32,431 nt of DNA. It comes from Bacilli bacterium (GTDB lineage: Bacteria; Bacillota_I; Bacilli_A; ML615J-28; CAG-313). Shown here piece by piece: positions 16,245 through 23,682 of the stretch. The position numbers and the translations under genes are program-made. The stretch's first letter is position 1. Each line of letters starts with the position of its first letter. The notes under the pieces were generated by a model. It ran no database searches, was not told the origin of the DNA, and saw only the letters and a list, made by a program, of their open reading frames with translations. The DNA lies in assembly GCA_900752975.1 (NCBI GenBank), contig CAADXH010000083.1:1-32431 (forward strand), written 5' to 3'.

Positions 16245-16933
16245 CCACGCAAATTTACATTATTAATATAGTTTTTTAGAAAGCTCTGGTATTCTAGAGC
16301 TTTTTCTTTTGGTACTTCGTGAAGCCCTCTTTTAATACAAGTATCACGATCAACAAAGTGCTGAAGGTATAATTTATTAGCACCTTTTAAGAATAATGCA
16401 AGTTCTTTTATTGCATCATCATCATGGTATTCTTTTACTAGTGTTGTTCTAAATTCAAAATCTAGATTGCTTTCTACTAGTATTTTCATAGATTCTTTTA
16501 TATTATCCAAAGAGTATTCGTTAAGTCCGATAGTCATACTATATTTAAGTGGGGCATTTTTAATGTCCATTGCTACATAATCAATTAAACATTCACCAAT
16601 TAAAGCTTTCAACATTTTAGGGTTAGTACCATTAGTATCAAGTTTGATCTTTAACCCCGTCTTTTTAATTTTCCTTAGTTTTTCAGGTAAATCACTCATG
16701 AGGGTTGGTTCGCCACCAGTGATACAAACACCATCAAGTACATTTTTTCTTTTTTCTAAATAGTTTATAATTTCGTTAAAATCAAGAGGAGTATCAACAT
16801 TACTAAAAACTAGAGGAGAATTGTGACAAAAAGGGCATCTAAAGTTACAGTTATTGGTAAACAAAGTACAAACTACATAACCTTCATAGTCAACAAGCGA
16901 AACTTTTTCCATTCCATAAAAATCAGTTTTCAT
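16238..16933 (-). CDS. nrdG: Anaerobic ribonucleotide reductase activating enzyme NrdG
   Basis: This radical-SAM activase abstracts hydrogen from the NrdD glycine to make the glycyl radical. With the ATG whose first base is at 16933 (AGGTG just upstream), the cluster cysteines are C29-X3-C33-X2-C36 in 'CNFRCPFCHN', and 'GGEPTL' follows. The product is 231 residues, the longer NrdG type. A GTG at 16942 and an ATG at 16939 are alternative starts. The start overlaps the ispG stop by 11 bases, so it is translationally coupled to ispG. Its 3' end overlaps convergent trxB by 7 bases, with no terminator between them, so opposing transcripts must run into each other. Confidence 0.92.
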   Translation of the reverse strand: MKTDFYGMEKVSLVDYEGYVVCTLFTNNCNFRCPFCHNSPLVFSNVDTPLDFNEIINYLEKRKNVLDGVCITGGEPTLMSDLPEKLRKIKKTGLKIKLDTNGTNPKMLKALIGECLIDYVAMDIKNAPLKYSMTIGLNEYSLDNIKESMKILVESNLDFEFRTTLVKEYHDDDAIKELALFLKGANKLYLQHFVDRDTCIKRGLHEVPKEKALEYQSFLKNYINNVNLRGY

Positions 16934-17987
16934 TTTCATCACCTATTAATTTAATTATTTCTGCTTTTAAAGTTTCAATAATTTCATCTTCTTGAAGCTT
17001 TTTGATTATTTTTCCTCTTTTGAAAAGTACTGCTGAATTTTTTCCCCCTGCAATTCCAATGTCTGCTTCCTTGGCTTCACCAGGGCCATTAACAACGCAT
17101 CCCATAATGGCAACTTTTAAAGGTTTATGGATATCTTGAATAAATTTTTCAATTTCTTCTACAATTGGGGTTATATTATATTCGGTTCTACCACATGTAG
17201 GACAAACAATTAAGGTAGGTTTGGTATAAAGGTTAAACATCGATAAAATTTCTTTCGCAACACCAATTTCTTTTATGGGATCACCATGAAGGGAAACTCT
17301 AATAGTATTACCAATACCTTTAGCTAGGATAGTTCCAAGTGTATAGCTAGATCTAATGGTTCCGCTTAAAAAAGTTCCTGATTCAGTTAAACCAATATGA
17401 ATTGGATAGTTGTATCTTTTAGCTAGTTCTTCATTAATGATAATAGTATCGTTAATATTTGTTGCTTTTACGCTAAGGACTAAGTCATAAAAGTTAAAAC
17501 TTTCTATAAGTTTAATAGCTTTATCCATACTTGCAAGCATTGCTTCTAGTTTTGGGCCATGGTATTTATCTAAGAATTCTTGTTCAATAGAACCACTGTT
17601 AATTCCTATTCTAATAGGAATATGTTTTTCTTTACAAGCATCAACAATTAATTTAATTTTACTTGTATCTTTAATATTGCCGGGATTAATTCTAATCTTA
17701 TCAACACCAGCAGTAATGGCAGCTAGGGCTAGGCGATAATCGAAGTGGATGTCCGCAACAATAGGAATCTTTATTTCCTTCTTAATTTCTTTAATGGCTT
17801 GAGCATCCTCTAAATCTGTAACCGCAACTCTTACGATTTCACATCCCGCTTTTTCAAGTTTGTTAATTTGTTCAATTGTTTTTTTAATATCCTTAGTTTT
17901 AGTGTTTGTCATTGATTGAATAACCACATGGTTAGTACCACCAATTAAAACATTACCAACTTTTATGGTTTTAGTCACTTTGTGCAT
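16923..17987 (-). CDS. ispG: 4-hydroxy-3-methylbut-2-enyl diphosphate synthase IspG (GcpE)
   Basis: IspG reduces methylerythritol cyclodiphosphate to HMBPP in the MEP isoprenoid pathway using a 4Fe-4S cluster. The barrel opening has 'VVIQSMTNT', and 'VRVAVTD' and 'ADIHFDYRLA' follow. Cluster ligands C262 and C265 ('CPTCGRTEYN'), C297 and E304 ('GCVVNGPGEA') have the same spacing as the E. coli residues. At 354 residues it matches the short bacterial form. GAGGTGAT lies before the ATG at 17987. The gene has its own extended -10 promoter and is coupled to nrdG, so two iron-sulfur enzymes share a transcript. The rest of the MEP pathway is not in the window. Confidence 0.96.
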   Translation of the reverse strand: MHKVTKTIKVGNVLIGGTNHVVIQSMTNTKTKDIKKTIEQINKLEKAGCEIVRVAVTDLEDAQAIKEIKKEIKIPIVADIHFDYRLALAAITAGVDKIRINPGNIKDTSKIKLIVDACKEKHIPIRIGINSGSIEQEFLDKYHGPKLEAMLASMDKAIKLIESFNFYDLVLSVKATNINDTIIINEELAKRYNYPIHIGLTESGTFLSGTIRSSYTLGTILAKGIGNTIRVSLHGDPIKEIGVAKEILSMFNLYTKPTLIVCPTCGRTEYNITPIVEEIEKFIQDIHKPLKVAIMGCVVNGPGEAKEADIGIAGGKNSAVLFKRGKIIKKLQEDEIIETLKAEIIKLIGDENEN

Positions 17988-18005
17988 AAAATCACCTCAC
18001 TAATT

Positions 18006-18014
18006 AGTATAACA
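18006..18014 (-). promoter_or_regulatory. Extended -10 promoter of ispG-nrdG
   Basis: On the minus strand TG, one base, TATACT (plus-strand 18006-18014). The predicted start near 17999 leaves a leader of only about a dozen bases that still contains the GAGGTGAT site. Confidence 0.6.
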
Positions 18015-18017
18015 TAA

Positions 18018-18047
18018 AATAAAAAAAAGAACCGATTAAAGGCTCTT
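18018..18047 (-). terminator. Terminator of the transposase-like HTH gene
   Basis: On the minus strand AAGAGCC pairs with GGTTCTT (one G-T wobble; plus-strand arms 18041-18047 and 18027-18033), followed by a long T-run. The stem begins inside the stop codon. Confidence 0.85.
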
Positions 18048-18579
18048 ATTTGCTTTTGGTTGTGGTTGCCTTCTTTGTCGCAGGAGTAGTAGTTCCTGTT
18101 GCGTTTTCAACAACTACAACTTTTTTCTTTTTAGTCTTTCTTTGTGGTGAACGAATATGACCACGACGTAAGAAATTATAAATAGTACTACGACTGGCTT
18201 CTACACCATATTGAGCTTGAACGATACGAGCGAATTCGCTAAAGTTAGTACCACGATATTCACGACGATATAACTTACAAACAAATGTGCTGATTTCAGT
18301 GTCATAAGTGTTATAAGGTTTATAGTTTTTGTTTTTGTGAATAACTCCTTCACGGCCTTCATCTAGAACTTGACGTTTTAAGTTTCTTACTTGACGAGTC
18401 GTAAGATCAAGCTTTTTTGCGGCCTGGGTACCATTGATTTCACCATTAATTAATTTGGTGATAACTCTTAATTTTTTACGTTCAATTTTAGAAAGTTTCT
18501 TTAGAGGTTTTTCTTCAACTAATGATACAGTTCCATCAGGGTTGATAACCTCAACCATCTTTTTTTCTTTAGTAGGCAT
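18046..18579 (-). CDS. Transposase-like double helix-turn-helix DNA-binding protein without catalytic domain
   Basis: Two helix-turn-helix units are visible. The first (about 47-75) contains 'TQAAKKLDLTTRQVRNLKR' followed by 'EGREGVIHKN', the N-terminal pattern of IS481/ISNCY-type transposases. The second (about 105-135) contains 'RSTIYNFLRRGHIRSP', also transposase-like. No DDE catalytic domain follows; the chain ends at 177 residues with a basic Lys/Thr/Ala tail (KKATTTKSK). No inverted repeats or target duplication are evident. A well-formed promoter, AAAGGAAGG 7 bases before the ATG and a clean terminator suggest a maintained gene rather than debris. A domesticated transposase acting as a nucleoid or regulatory protein is my inference. 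Confidence 0.75.
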   Translation of the reverse strand: MPTKEKKMVEVINPDGTVSLVEEKPLKKLSKIERKKLRVITKLINGEINGTQAAKKLDLTTRQVRNLKRQVLDEGREGVIHKNKNYKPYNTYDTEISTFVCKLYRREYRGTNFSEFARIVQAQYGVEASRSTIYNFLRRGHIRSPQRKTKKKKVVVVENATGTTTPATKKATTTKSK

Positions 18580-18605
18580 AGGATAACCTTCCTTTCATCT
18601 TTATT

Positions 18606-18634
18606 AGTATACCATAATATGACATTATTTTCAA
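18606..18634 (-). promoter_or_regulatory. Promoter of the transposase-like HTH gene
   Basis: Minus strand TTGAAA (18629-18634), 17 bases, TATACT (18606-18611), with TG one base upstream of the -10. Confidence 0.75.
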
Positions 18635-18728
18635 CTGTTTTGATAGGAAATATTCATAAGTTAAAAGGTAAGAATAAAGAATGATAAGAAAATATATAAG
18701 TAATTTAAACCATAAAAAAATTAAAAAA

Positions 18729-18737
18729 TGATATAAT
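18729..18737 (+). promoter_or_regulatory. Extended -10 promoter of the rluA-metK-GH4-kinase operon
   Basis: TG (18729-18730), one base, TATAAT (18732-18737). No clear -35. The first gene starts 23 bases later. Confidence 0.65.
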
Positions 18738-18760
18738 AATGAAGTGTAGGTGGTGATAAA

Positions 18761-19408
18761 ATGACATATCATGATTTACAAATAATTGATGAAACTAACC
18801 ATTATATTGTTGTAGTTAAACCAGTAGGGGTGTTATCACAGAAAGATATTACAAATGATGAAGATATGTTAACACTTATAAAAGCATATTTAGTTGATAA
18901 ATACCAAAAAAAAGGAGATGCATACCTTGGCCTTGTCCATCGCTTAGATCGAATGACTTCAGGTCTTATGGTATTTGCTAAAACCTCGAAAGGGGCAAGT
19001 AGACTCAGCGAAGAAATAAGAAATCATACCTTTATAAAAGAGTATATTACCCTTGTGGAAGGAAAAATTTGTGATAATGGTAGTTTAGTAGACTATTTAA
19101 ATTTTGATGAAAAAAAATTAAAAGCTTACATTGATAATAAAAATGGTAAAGTTGCTCGTTTAAGTTATGAAGTATTAGCTTATGATGGTGATAATACTGT
19201 TTTAAGAATCAGACTAGAAACTGGAAGACACCACCAAATTAGAGTTCAAATGGCAAACTTTCATCATCCACTTGTTGGTGATAGTTTGTATGGAAGTAAA
19301 GTTACTAAAAATATTAAGTTACATGCATATAAACTTGCATTTTTAGATCCAGTAACAAAAGAACTAAAAGAATATATTAATTACCCAACGTGGTATGAAA
19401 GGAAGTAA
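18761..19408 (+). CDS. RluA-family 23S rRNA/tRNA pseudouridine synthase
   Basis: The catalytic segment 'HRLDRMTSGLMVFAKT' carries the invariant aspartate D63 that attacks the uracil ring, and 'LETGRHHQIRVQMA' plus 'HPLVGDSLYG' complete the RluA pattern. The enzyme isomerises uridine to pseudouridine in ribosomal or transfer RNA; the exact site cannot be read from sequence. At 215 residues it lacks the N-terminal S4 domain of RluC/RluD, as in the short single-domain members. AGGTGGTGAT precedes the ATG. It leads an operon with metK only 4 bases downstream, whose binding site lies inside this gene's last codons. Confidence 0.9.
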   Translation: MTYHDLQIIDETNHYIVVVKPVGVLSQKDITNDEDMLTLIKAYLVDKYQKKGDAYLGLVHRLDRMTSGLMVFAKTSKGASRLSEEIRNHTFIKEYITLVEGKICDNGSLVDYLNFDEKKLKAYIDNKNGKVARLSYEVLAYDGDNTVLRIRLETGRHHQIRVQMANFHHPLVGDSLYGSKVTKNIKLHAYKLAFLDPVTKELKEYINYPTWYERK

Positions 19409-19412
19409 TAAA

Positions 19413-20570
19413 ATGAATAAAGATAAAAATCGTCGTATATTTACCTCAGAATCTGTAACAGAAGGACATCCTGATAAAGTATGTGATCAAATTGCGGATG
19501 CAATTCTTGATGATTTACTTGCGAAAGATCCTAAATCTAAAGTTGCTTGTGAGGTTATCGCAACAACTGGTTTAGTTCTTGTTATGGGTGAGGTTACTAC
19601 TCATAGTTATGTGGATGTACAAAAAATTGTGCGTTCAACTGTTGATAGAATTGGTTATAATCGTGGCAAGTTTGGTTTTGATGCGGAAAATCTTGCGATT
19701 CTTGTTGCCCTTGATGAACAATCTCCAGATATTGCTCAAGGTGTTGGTGACTGTGAAGGCGCTGGTGACCAAGGCATTATGTTTGGCTATGCATGTAAAG
19801 AAACGGAAGAATATATGCCACTTCCCATTACGCTTGCTCATAAATTAGCAAAAAAATTAACGGATGTTAGAAAAGAAAAATATCCAAAAGAACTTCGCCC
19901 TGATGGCAAAACTCAAGTATCAGTAGAGTACGATGAAGAAGGTAATGTTTTAAGAATTGATACAATCCTTGTATCAACTCAACATGATGAAGATGTTAGT
20001 CTTGATTGGTTAAAGAAAATAATTAGAGAAGAAGTTATAAACCCGGTTGTACCTGCTCATTTAATTGATGAAAATACAAAATTCTATGTTAATCCGACGG
20101 GAAGATTTGTCATTGGTGGACCTAAAGGTGATTCCGGACTTACTGGCCGTAAAATCATTGTTGACACATATGGTGGTTATGCTCCTCATGGTGGTGGTTC
20201 ATTTAGCGGTAAAGATCCAACTAAAGTTGATAGAAGTGCAAGTTATGCGATAAGATGGGTTGCAAAAAATATGGTTGCAGCTGGATTTGCTGATAAACTT
20301 CAAATTCAAGTATCATATGGAATTGGCATGGCTGAACCTATTTCTATTTGTGTTGATACTTTTGGAACATCTAAATATAGTGATGAAGAATTAATAAATA
20401 TTATTAAAAGACATTTTGATTTAACACCTAAAGGAATTATAGAAACGCTTGATTTAAGAAGACCAATTTATGCAAGCACTGCCGCATACGGTCACTTTGG
20501 ACGAAGCGATTTAGATTTACCTTGGGAAAAACTAAATAAAGTAGAAGAATTAAAAAAGGAGTTACACTAA
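19413..20570 (+). CDS. metK: S-adenosylmethionine synthetase MetK
   Basis: MetK makes S-adenosylmethionine from methionine and ATP in the cytoplasm. ATG 19413 follows AAAGGAAG (19398-19405); an ATG at 19395 lies inside rluA and lacks a site. The three-domain family signatures are present: 'TSESVTEGHPDK' near the N-terminus, 'GAGDQGIMFGYA' and the phosphate loop 'GGGSFSGKDPTKVDRS'. The length, 385 residues, is typical. No SAM riboswitch precedes it, which fits its position inside an operon. Its product feeds RsmE, MtaB, NrdG and other SAM enzymes found in this window. Confidence 0.97.
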   Translation: MNKDKNRRIFTSESVTEGHPDKVCDQIADAILDDLLAKDPKSKVACEVIATTGLVLVMGEVTTHSYVDVQKIVRSTVDRIGYNRGKFGFDAENLAILVALDEQSPDIAQGVGDCEGAGDQGIMFGYACKETEEYMPLPITLAHKLAKKLTDVRKEKYPKELRPDGKTQVSVEYDEEGNVLRIDTILVSTQHDEDVSLDWLKKIIREEVINPVVPAHLIDENTKFYVNPTGRFVIGGPKGDSGLTGRKIIVDTYGGYAPHGGGSFSGKDPTKVDRSASYAIRWVAKNMVAAGFADKLQIQVSYGIGMAEPISICVDTFGTSKYSDEELINIIKRHFDLTPKGIIETLDLRRPIYASTAAYGHFGRSDLDLPWEKLNKVEELKKELH

Positions 20571-20571
20571 T

Positions 20572-21864
20572 ATGAAAATTTGTATTATTGGATCAGGTAG
20601 TACATATACACCTGAATTAATTGAAGGATTAATTAATAAAAGAGATTCACTTCCTGTTACGGAATTATATTTAATGGATATTGATGAAAGAAAATTAACA
20701 ATTGTTGGTGGTTTATGTAAAAGAATGATTGAAGCCGCTAACCTTCCATGTAAAGTTGTTATGACAATGAATTATGAAGAAGCTTTACAAAATGCTGATT
20801 TCGTATTAGCTCAAATTAGAGTTGGTAAACTTCCAGCACGTGTTAAAGATGAAAAAATACCACTTAAGTATAATTTAATTGGTCAAGAAACATGTGGCAT
20901 TGGTGGTATGTTTAAAGGACTAAGAACTATTCCTGCAATGTTAAAGATTGTTAAATTAATGGAAAAGTGCTGTCCTAATGCTTGGTTAATTAACTTTTCT
21001 AATCCATCTGGCATGATTGCTGAAGCATTATTAAATTATACTAATGTTAAAATGATGGGATTATGTAATGTTCCAATTAATATGATTGATGGAATTAAAA
21101 AACAAATGAATTTACCTAATGCGGAAGTTGAGTATATTGGCTTAAACCATTTTACTTATGTTACTAAAATTCTAGATAATGGTATTGATTATTTACAAGA
21201 AGCTATTAAACAAGGGGTTAACACTGAAGCAATGAAAAACATTCCTGCAAGTGGTTTTACTCCTGAGGAAATCGCCGCAATTGGAGCGATTCCATCATGT
21301 TACTTAGAATATTATTATTTTAAAGATAGTAAGCTTGCAAAACTTAAAGCATCACCTAAAACTAGAGGTGAAGTATGCATGGAACTAGAAGAACAATTAC
21401 TAGAATTATATCAAAATAGTGCATTACATACTAAACCAGAACAATTATCTAAACGTGGTGGCGCAAGATATAGTGAAGTCGCAATATCATTAGTTGATTC
21501 AATTTGGAATGATAAAAACGACATTCAAGTTGTTAATATCTTAAATCATGGTGCTCTAGACTTCTTAGCAGATGATGATGCAATTGAAATTAGAGCATAC
21601 ATTGGTAAAGATGGTGCAAAACCTATTCCTGCCCATTTTGATAATGATCATATCAAAGAATATATTAAACAAGTAAAAGCATATGAAAAACATGCCGTTA
21701 AAGCCGCAATCTACGGTGACAGAAATGAAGCCTTACGTGCCCTTGTTATGAATCCACTAGTTGGTGATTTAAAGACTGCTGAAGCATGTTTTGACGAATT
21801 ATATGAAGCTCATAAAGAATATTTACCACAATTTAATAAGGAATTAAATAAAGATGAAAAATAA
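20572..21864 (+). CDS. Glycoside hydrolase family 4 (6-phospho-glycosidase)
   Basis: GH4 enzymes open 6-phospho-glycosides by an NAD- and metal-dependent oxidation/elimination mechanism. The N-terminal nucleotide-binding motif 'GSGSTYTPEL' is complete. N144 ('NFSNPSG'), C165 ('GLCNVP') and H193 ('GLNHF') have the spacing of the metal and substrate ligands of GlvA/LicH. Overall similarity is to 6-phospho-beta-glucosidases, though substrate cannot be fixed from sequence. It starts 1 base after metK, with AAAAGGAG upstream, and overlaps the following BadF-type kinase by 11 bases. No PTS transporter is encoded nearby, so the kinase may supply the phosphorylated substrate (inference). Confidence 0.92.
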   Translation: MKICIIGSGSTYTPELIEGLINKRDSLPVTELYLMDIDERKLTIVGGLCKRMIEAANLPCKVVMTMNYEEALQNADFVLAQIRVGKLPARVKDEKIPLKYNLIGQETCGIGGMFKGLRTIPAMLKIVKLMEKCCPNAWLINFSNPSGMIAEALLNYTNVKMMGLCNVPINMIDGIKKQMNLPNAEVEYIGLNHFTYVTKILDNGIDYLQEAIKQGVNTEAMKNIPASGFTPEEIAAIGAIPSCYLEYYYFKDSKLAKLKASPKTRGEVCMELEEQLLELYQNSALHTKPEQLSKRGGARYSEVAISLVDSIWNDKNDIQVVNILNHGALDFLADDDAIEIRAYIGKDGAKPIPAHFDNDHIKEYIKQVKAYEKHAVKAAIYGDRNEALRALVMNPLVGDLKTAEACFDELYEAHKEYLPQFNKELNKDEK

Positions 21865-22849
21865 ATATTTAATTGGCGTTGATGGAGGAAACACTAAAAC
21901 TGATTATTTACTATATGATACTTTTGGAAACTTTATTGATGGCATTAGAAGTGGAACTTGTAGTCATGAGGCTAAAGGCCTTGGATTTGAAGGTGCCTAC
22001 CGCGTAATGAAAGAAAATATTGAAACACTTCTATATCGTCACAATCTAAAAGTAGAAGATATCGCCGCTGCCGCATTCGGACTTGCTGGCGTTGATGTAC
22101 CTTTTCAAAAAAGAGCGTTAGAAGAAATAGTTGAACGTATTGGTTTTAGTAACTATGTAGTTTTAAATGATGGCTTTTTAGGCATTAAAGCCGCTTCTCC
22201 TACGGGCGTTGGGGTGTGCTCTATAAATGGTACGGGAACAGTTAATGTTGGAATTGATAGTATTGGTAAATATTTTCAAGTAGGGGGAATTGGTTATGTT
22301 TCTGGTGATGAAGCAGGAGGATCATTCCTTGCTAGAAGAACTATTCAAACAGTTTTTAACGCATGCTTTAGATTTGGTGATGAAACATCCCTTGTTGAAG
22401 ATGTTTTCAAAATGTATGAAATAAAATCTAAATATGAACTTCCAGATGCGATTTTACTAGGTAATGTTGATTCAACATATTTAATCAAAGCTTTATGTAA
22501 AAGAGCAAGTGAAGGTGATAAAAAAGCTATTGAAATCTTAGAAGTAGCGGGATCTAATATGGCAAGATCGATTGCTGGTGTTATTAGTGAACTAAACATT
22601 GATGGAGTGATTTATGTTATTCAAGCAGGTTCAGTGTGGGCAAAAGCAACAAACCCTAAAATGAATGATAAATTTAAAGAAGTCGTTAACAAACTAACAG
22701 ACCGCAAATGTGAATTTATAATTCTTAAAGAGCCACCAGTTATGGGTGCGATAATTTGGGCTTATGAACTTGCAAATCAAAAACTACCTGATGAATCAAC
22801 CAAAAATAAAATAAGAGATAGTATTAATAACTATCAAGAAAATCTATAA
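21854..22849 (+). CDS. BadF/BadG/BcrA-type ATPase, probable N-acetylglucosamine-like sugar kinase
   Basis: The ASKHA-fold phosphate motif 'GVDGGNTKTDYLLYD' opens the protein, with 'AAFGLAGVD', 'SINGTGTVN' and 'GGIGYVSGDEAGG' following in the order seen in N-acetylglucosamine kinases of the BadF group. There are no cysteine ligands of the kind found in the 2-hydroxyacyl-CoA dehydratase activators, so a sugar kinase is preferred. The 331-residue length fits. It overlaps the GH4 gene by 11 bases and ends the operon before a strong terminator. Together with GH4 it could phosphorylate and then cleave an imported amino-sugar or glucosidic disaccharide; this is inference. Confidence 0.82.
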   Translation: MKNKYLIGVDGGNTKTDYLLYDTFGNFIDGIRSGTCSHEAKGLGFEGAYRVMKENIETLLYRHNLKVEDIAAAAFGLAGVDVPFQKRALEEIVERIGFSNYVVLNDGFLGIKAASPTGVGVCSINGTGTVNVGIDSIGKYFQVGGIGYVSGDEAGGSFLARRTIQTVFNACFRFGDETSLVEDVFKMYEIKSKYELPDAILLGNVDSTYLIKALCKRASEGDKKAIEILEVAGSNMARSIAGVISELNIDGVIYVIQAGSVWAKATNPKMNDKFKEVVNKLTDRKCEFIILKEPPVMGAIIWAYELANQKLPDESTKNKIRDSINNYQENL

Positions 22850-22855
22850 TTTAAG

Positions 22856-22887
22856 CACCATATCAATAAAATGATATGGTGTTTTCT
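22856..22887 (+). terminator. Terminator of the rluA-metK-GH4-kinase operon
   Basis: CACCATATCA (22856-22865) pairs perfectly with TGATATGGTG (22872-22881) around a 6-base loop, followed by TTTTCT. Confidence 0.9.
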
Positions 22888-22901
22888 AAAAAACAATAGT
22901 C

Positions 22902-22918
22902 GTCAAGTAACGATTGAC
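22902..22918. promoter_or_regulatory. Possible operator: GTCAA / TTGAC inverted repeat
   Basis: GTCAAGTAACGATTGAC has 5-base arms around 7 bases and lies 10 bases upstream of the -35 box of the XRE operon. The position suits binding by the XRE regulator encoded downstream, but the arms are short. Confidence 0.3.
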
Positions 22919-22928
22919 CCTTAAATAA

Positions 22929-22957
22929 TTGAACTTTAATGAGTATTATAATATAAT
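22929..22957 (+). promoter_or_regulatory. Promoter of the XRE-lipoprotein operon
   Basis: TTGAAC (22929-22934), 17 bases, TATAAT (22952-22957). An overlapping second TATAAT lies at 22947-22952. AGAGGAGG precedes the ATG at 22981. Confidence 0.7.
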
Positions 22958-22980
22958 ATTAGTAATCAGAGGAGGTTAGC

Positions 22981-23682
22981 ATGAAAATATCAGAATTATT
23001 AAAAACATATCGAAAAACAAATAGCTTAACTCAATCTGATATCGCAAGACAACTTTTTGTATCTAAACAAGCAGTAAGTAGATGGGAAAATGATTTAAGT
23101 TTACCAGATATCACCATGTACCCCAAACTTTCAGAAATGTTAGGAGTTAGTGTTGATGAATTAATGGGAAAAGAAAAAACTGAAGAAAAGGAAAAACCTA
23201 AACAAGTAAATTACAAGAAGATTATTATAACGGTTATACTATATTTACTTCTTATAATTGAAATTATTATGTTTGTGCTTATTCAAAATGCTAAAAAAAC
23301 AAATTTAAGTCAAGAAGAAAAAAACTTGAAATTGGCCATAACCACTTTAGATATGGAGTTCTCAGAAGTTACATTATATGAAGAAGTTGATTTTTCGACT
23401 TGGAAAAAATTTAATGATATTAACTACCCTGTTAAAATGTATCACTTTATCTTTAAAGATGAGATAAAAACAGTAAGTAAAAAACTTAGCAGAAATTTAA
23501 GTGATAACATTATTGTTACTGCTCCCAATTTTATTAGTAATTATTTTGATAGTTGTGATTACTTTTTCTATATTCATGATGAAAAAACTGATCTATGTAC
23601 TTTATACTGCTTACAAATAAATAATAAGAGGTTGATTGTGTTTAATTATTATAAGGAGGTACCGAATGAAAAAAATTATTAA
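22981..23682 (+). CDS. Membrane-anchored XRE-family transcriptional regulator
   Basis: Residues 5-62 are a Cro/C1-type helix-turn-helix ('LTQSDIARQLFVSKQAVSRWEND' split around the recognition helix, 'LSEMLGVSVDELM'). A charged linker leads to one membrane helix (81-103), then about 130 residues with no other membrane segment, which would lie outside the cell. The layout is that of a one-component membrane regulator: DNA binding inside, sensing outside. I do not recognise the sensor part; it contains 'FIFKDEIKTVSKKL' and ends 'NYYKEVPNEKNY'. It is first in an operon with two lipoprotein genes and overlaps the next by 17 bases, so it probably controls that operon and senses an envelope signal (inference). 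Confidence 0.85.
   Translation: MKISELLKTYRKTNSLTQSDIARQLFVSKQAVSRWENDLSLPDITMYPKLSEMLGVSVDELMGKEKTEEKEKPKQVNYKKIIITVILYLLLIIEIIMFVLIQNAKKTNLSQEEKNLKLAITTLDMEFSEVTLYEEVDFSTWKKFNDINYPVKMYHFIFKDEIKTVSKKLSRNLSDNIIVTAPNFISNYFDSCDYFFYIHDEKTDLCTLYCLQINNKRLIVFNYYKEVPNEKNY

Noticed and set aside
18046..18600. Intact insertion sequence around the transposase-like gene
   Set aside because: No catalytic domain, no terminal inverted repeats and no target duplication; the gene has its own clean promoter and terminator.
19380..19412. SAM riboswitch upstream of metK
   Set aside because: metK starts 4 bases after the preceding gene, which leaves no room for an aptamer.
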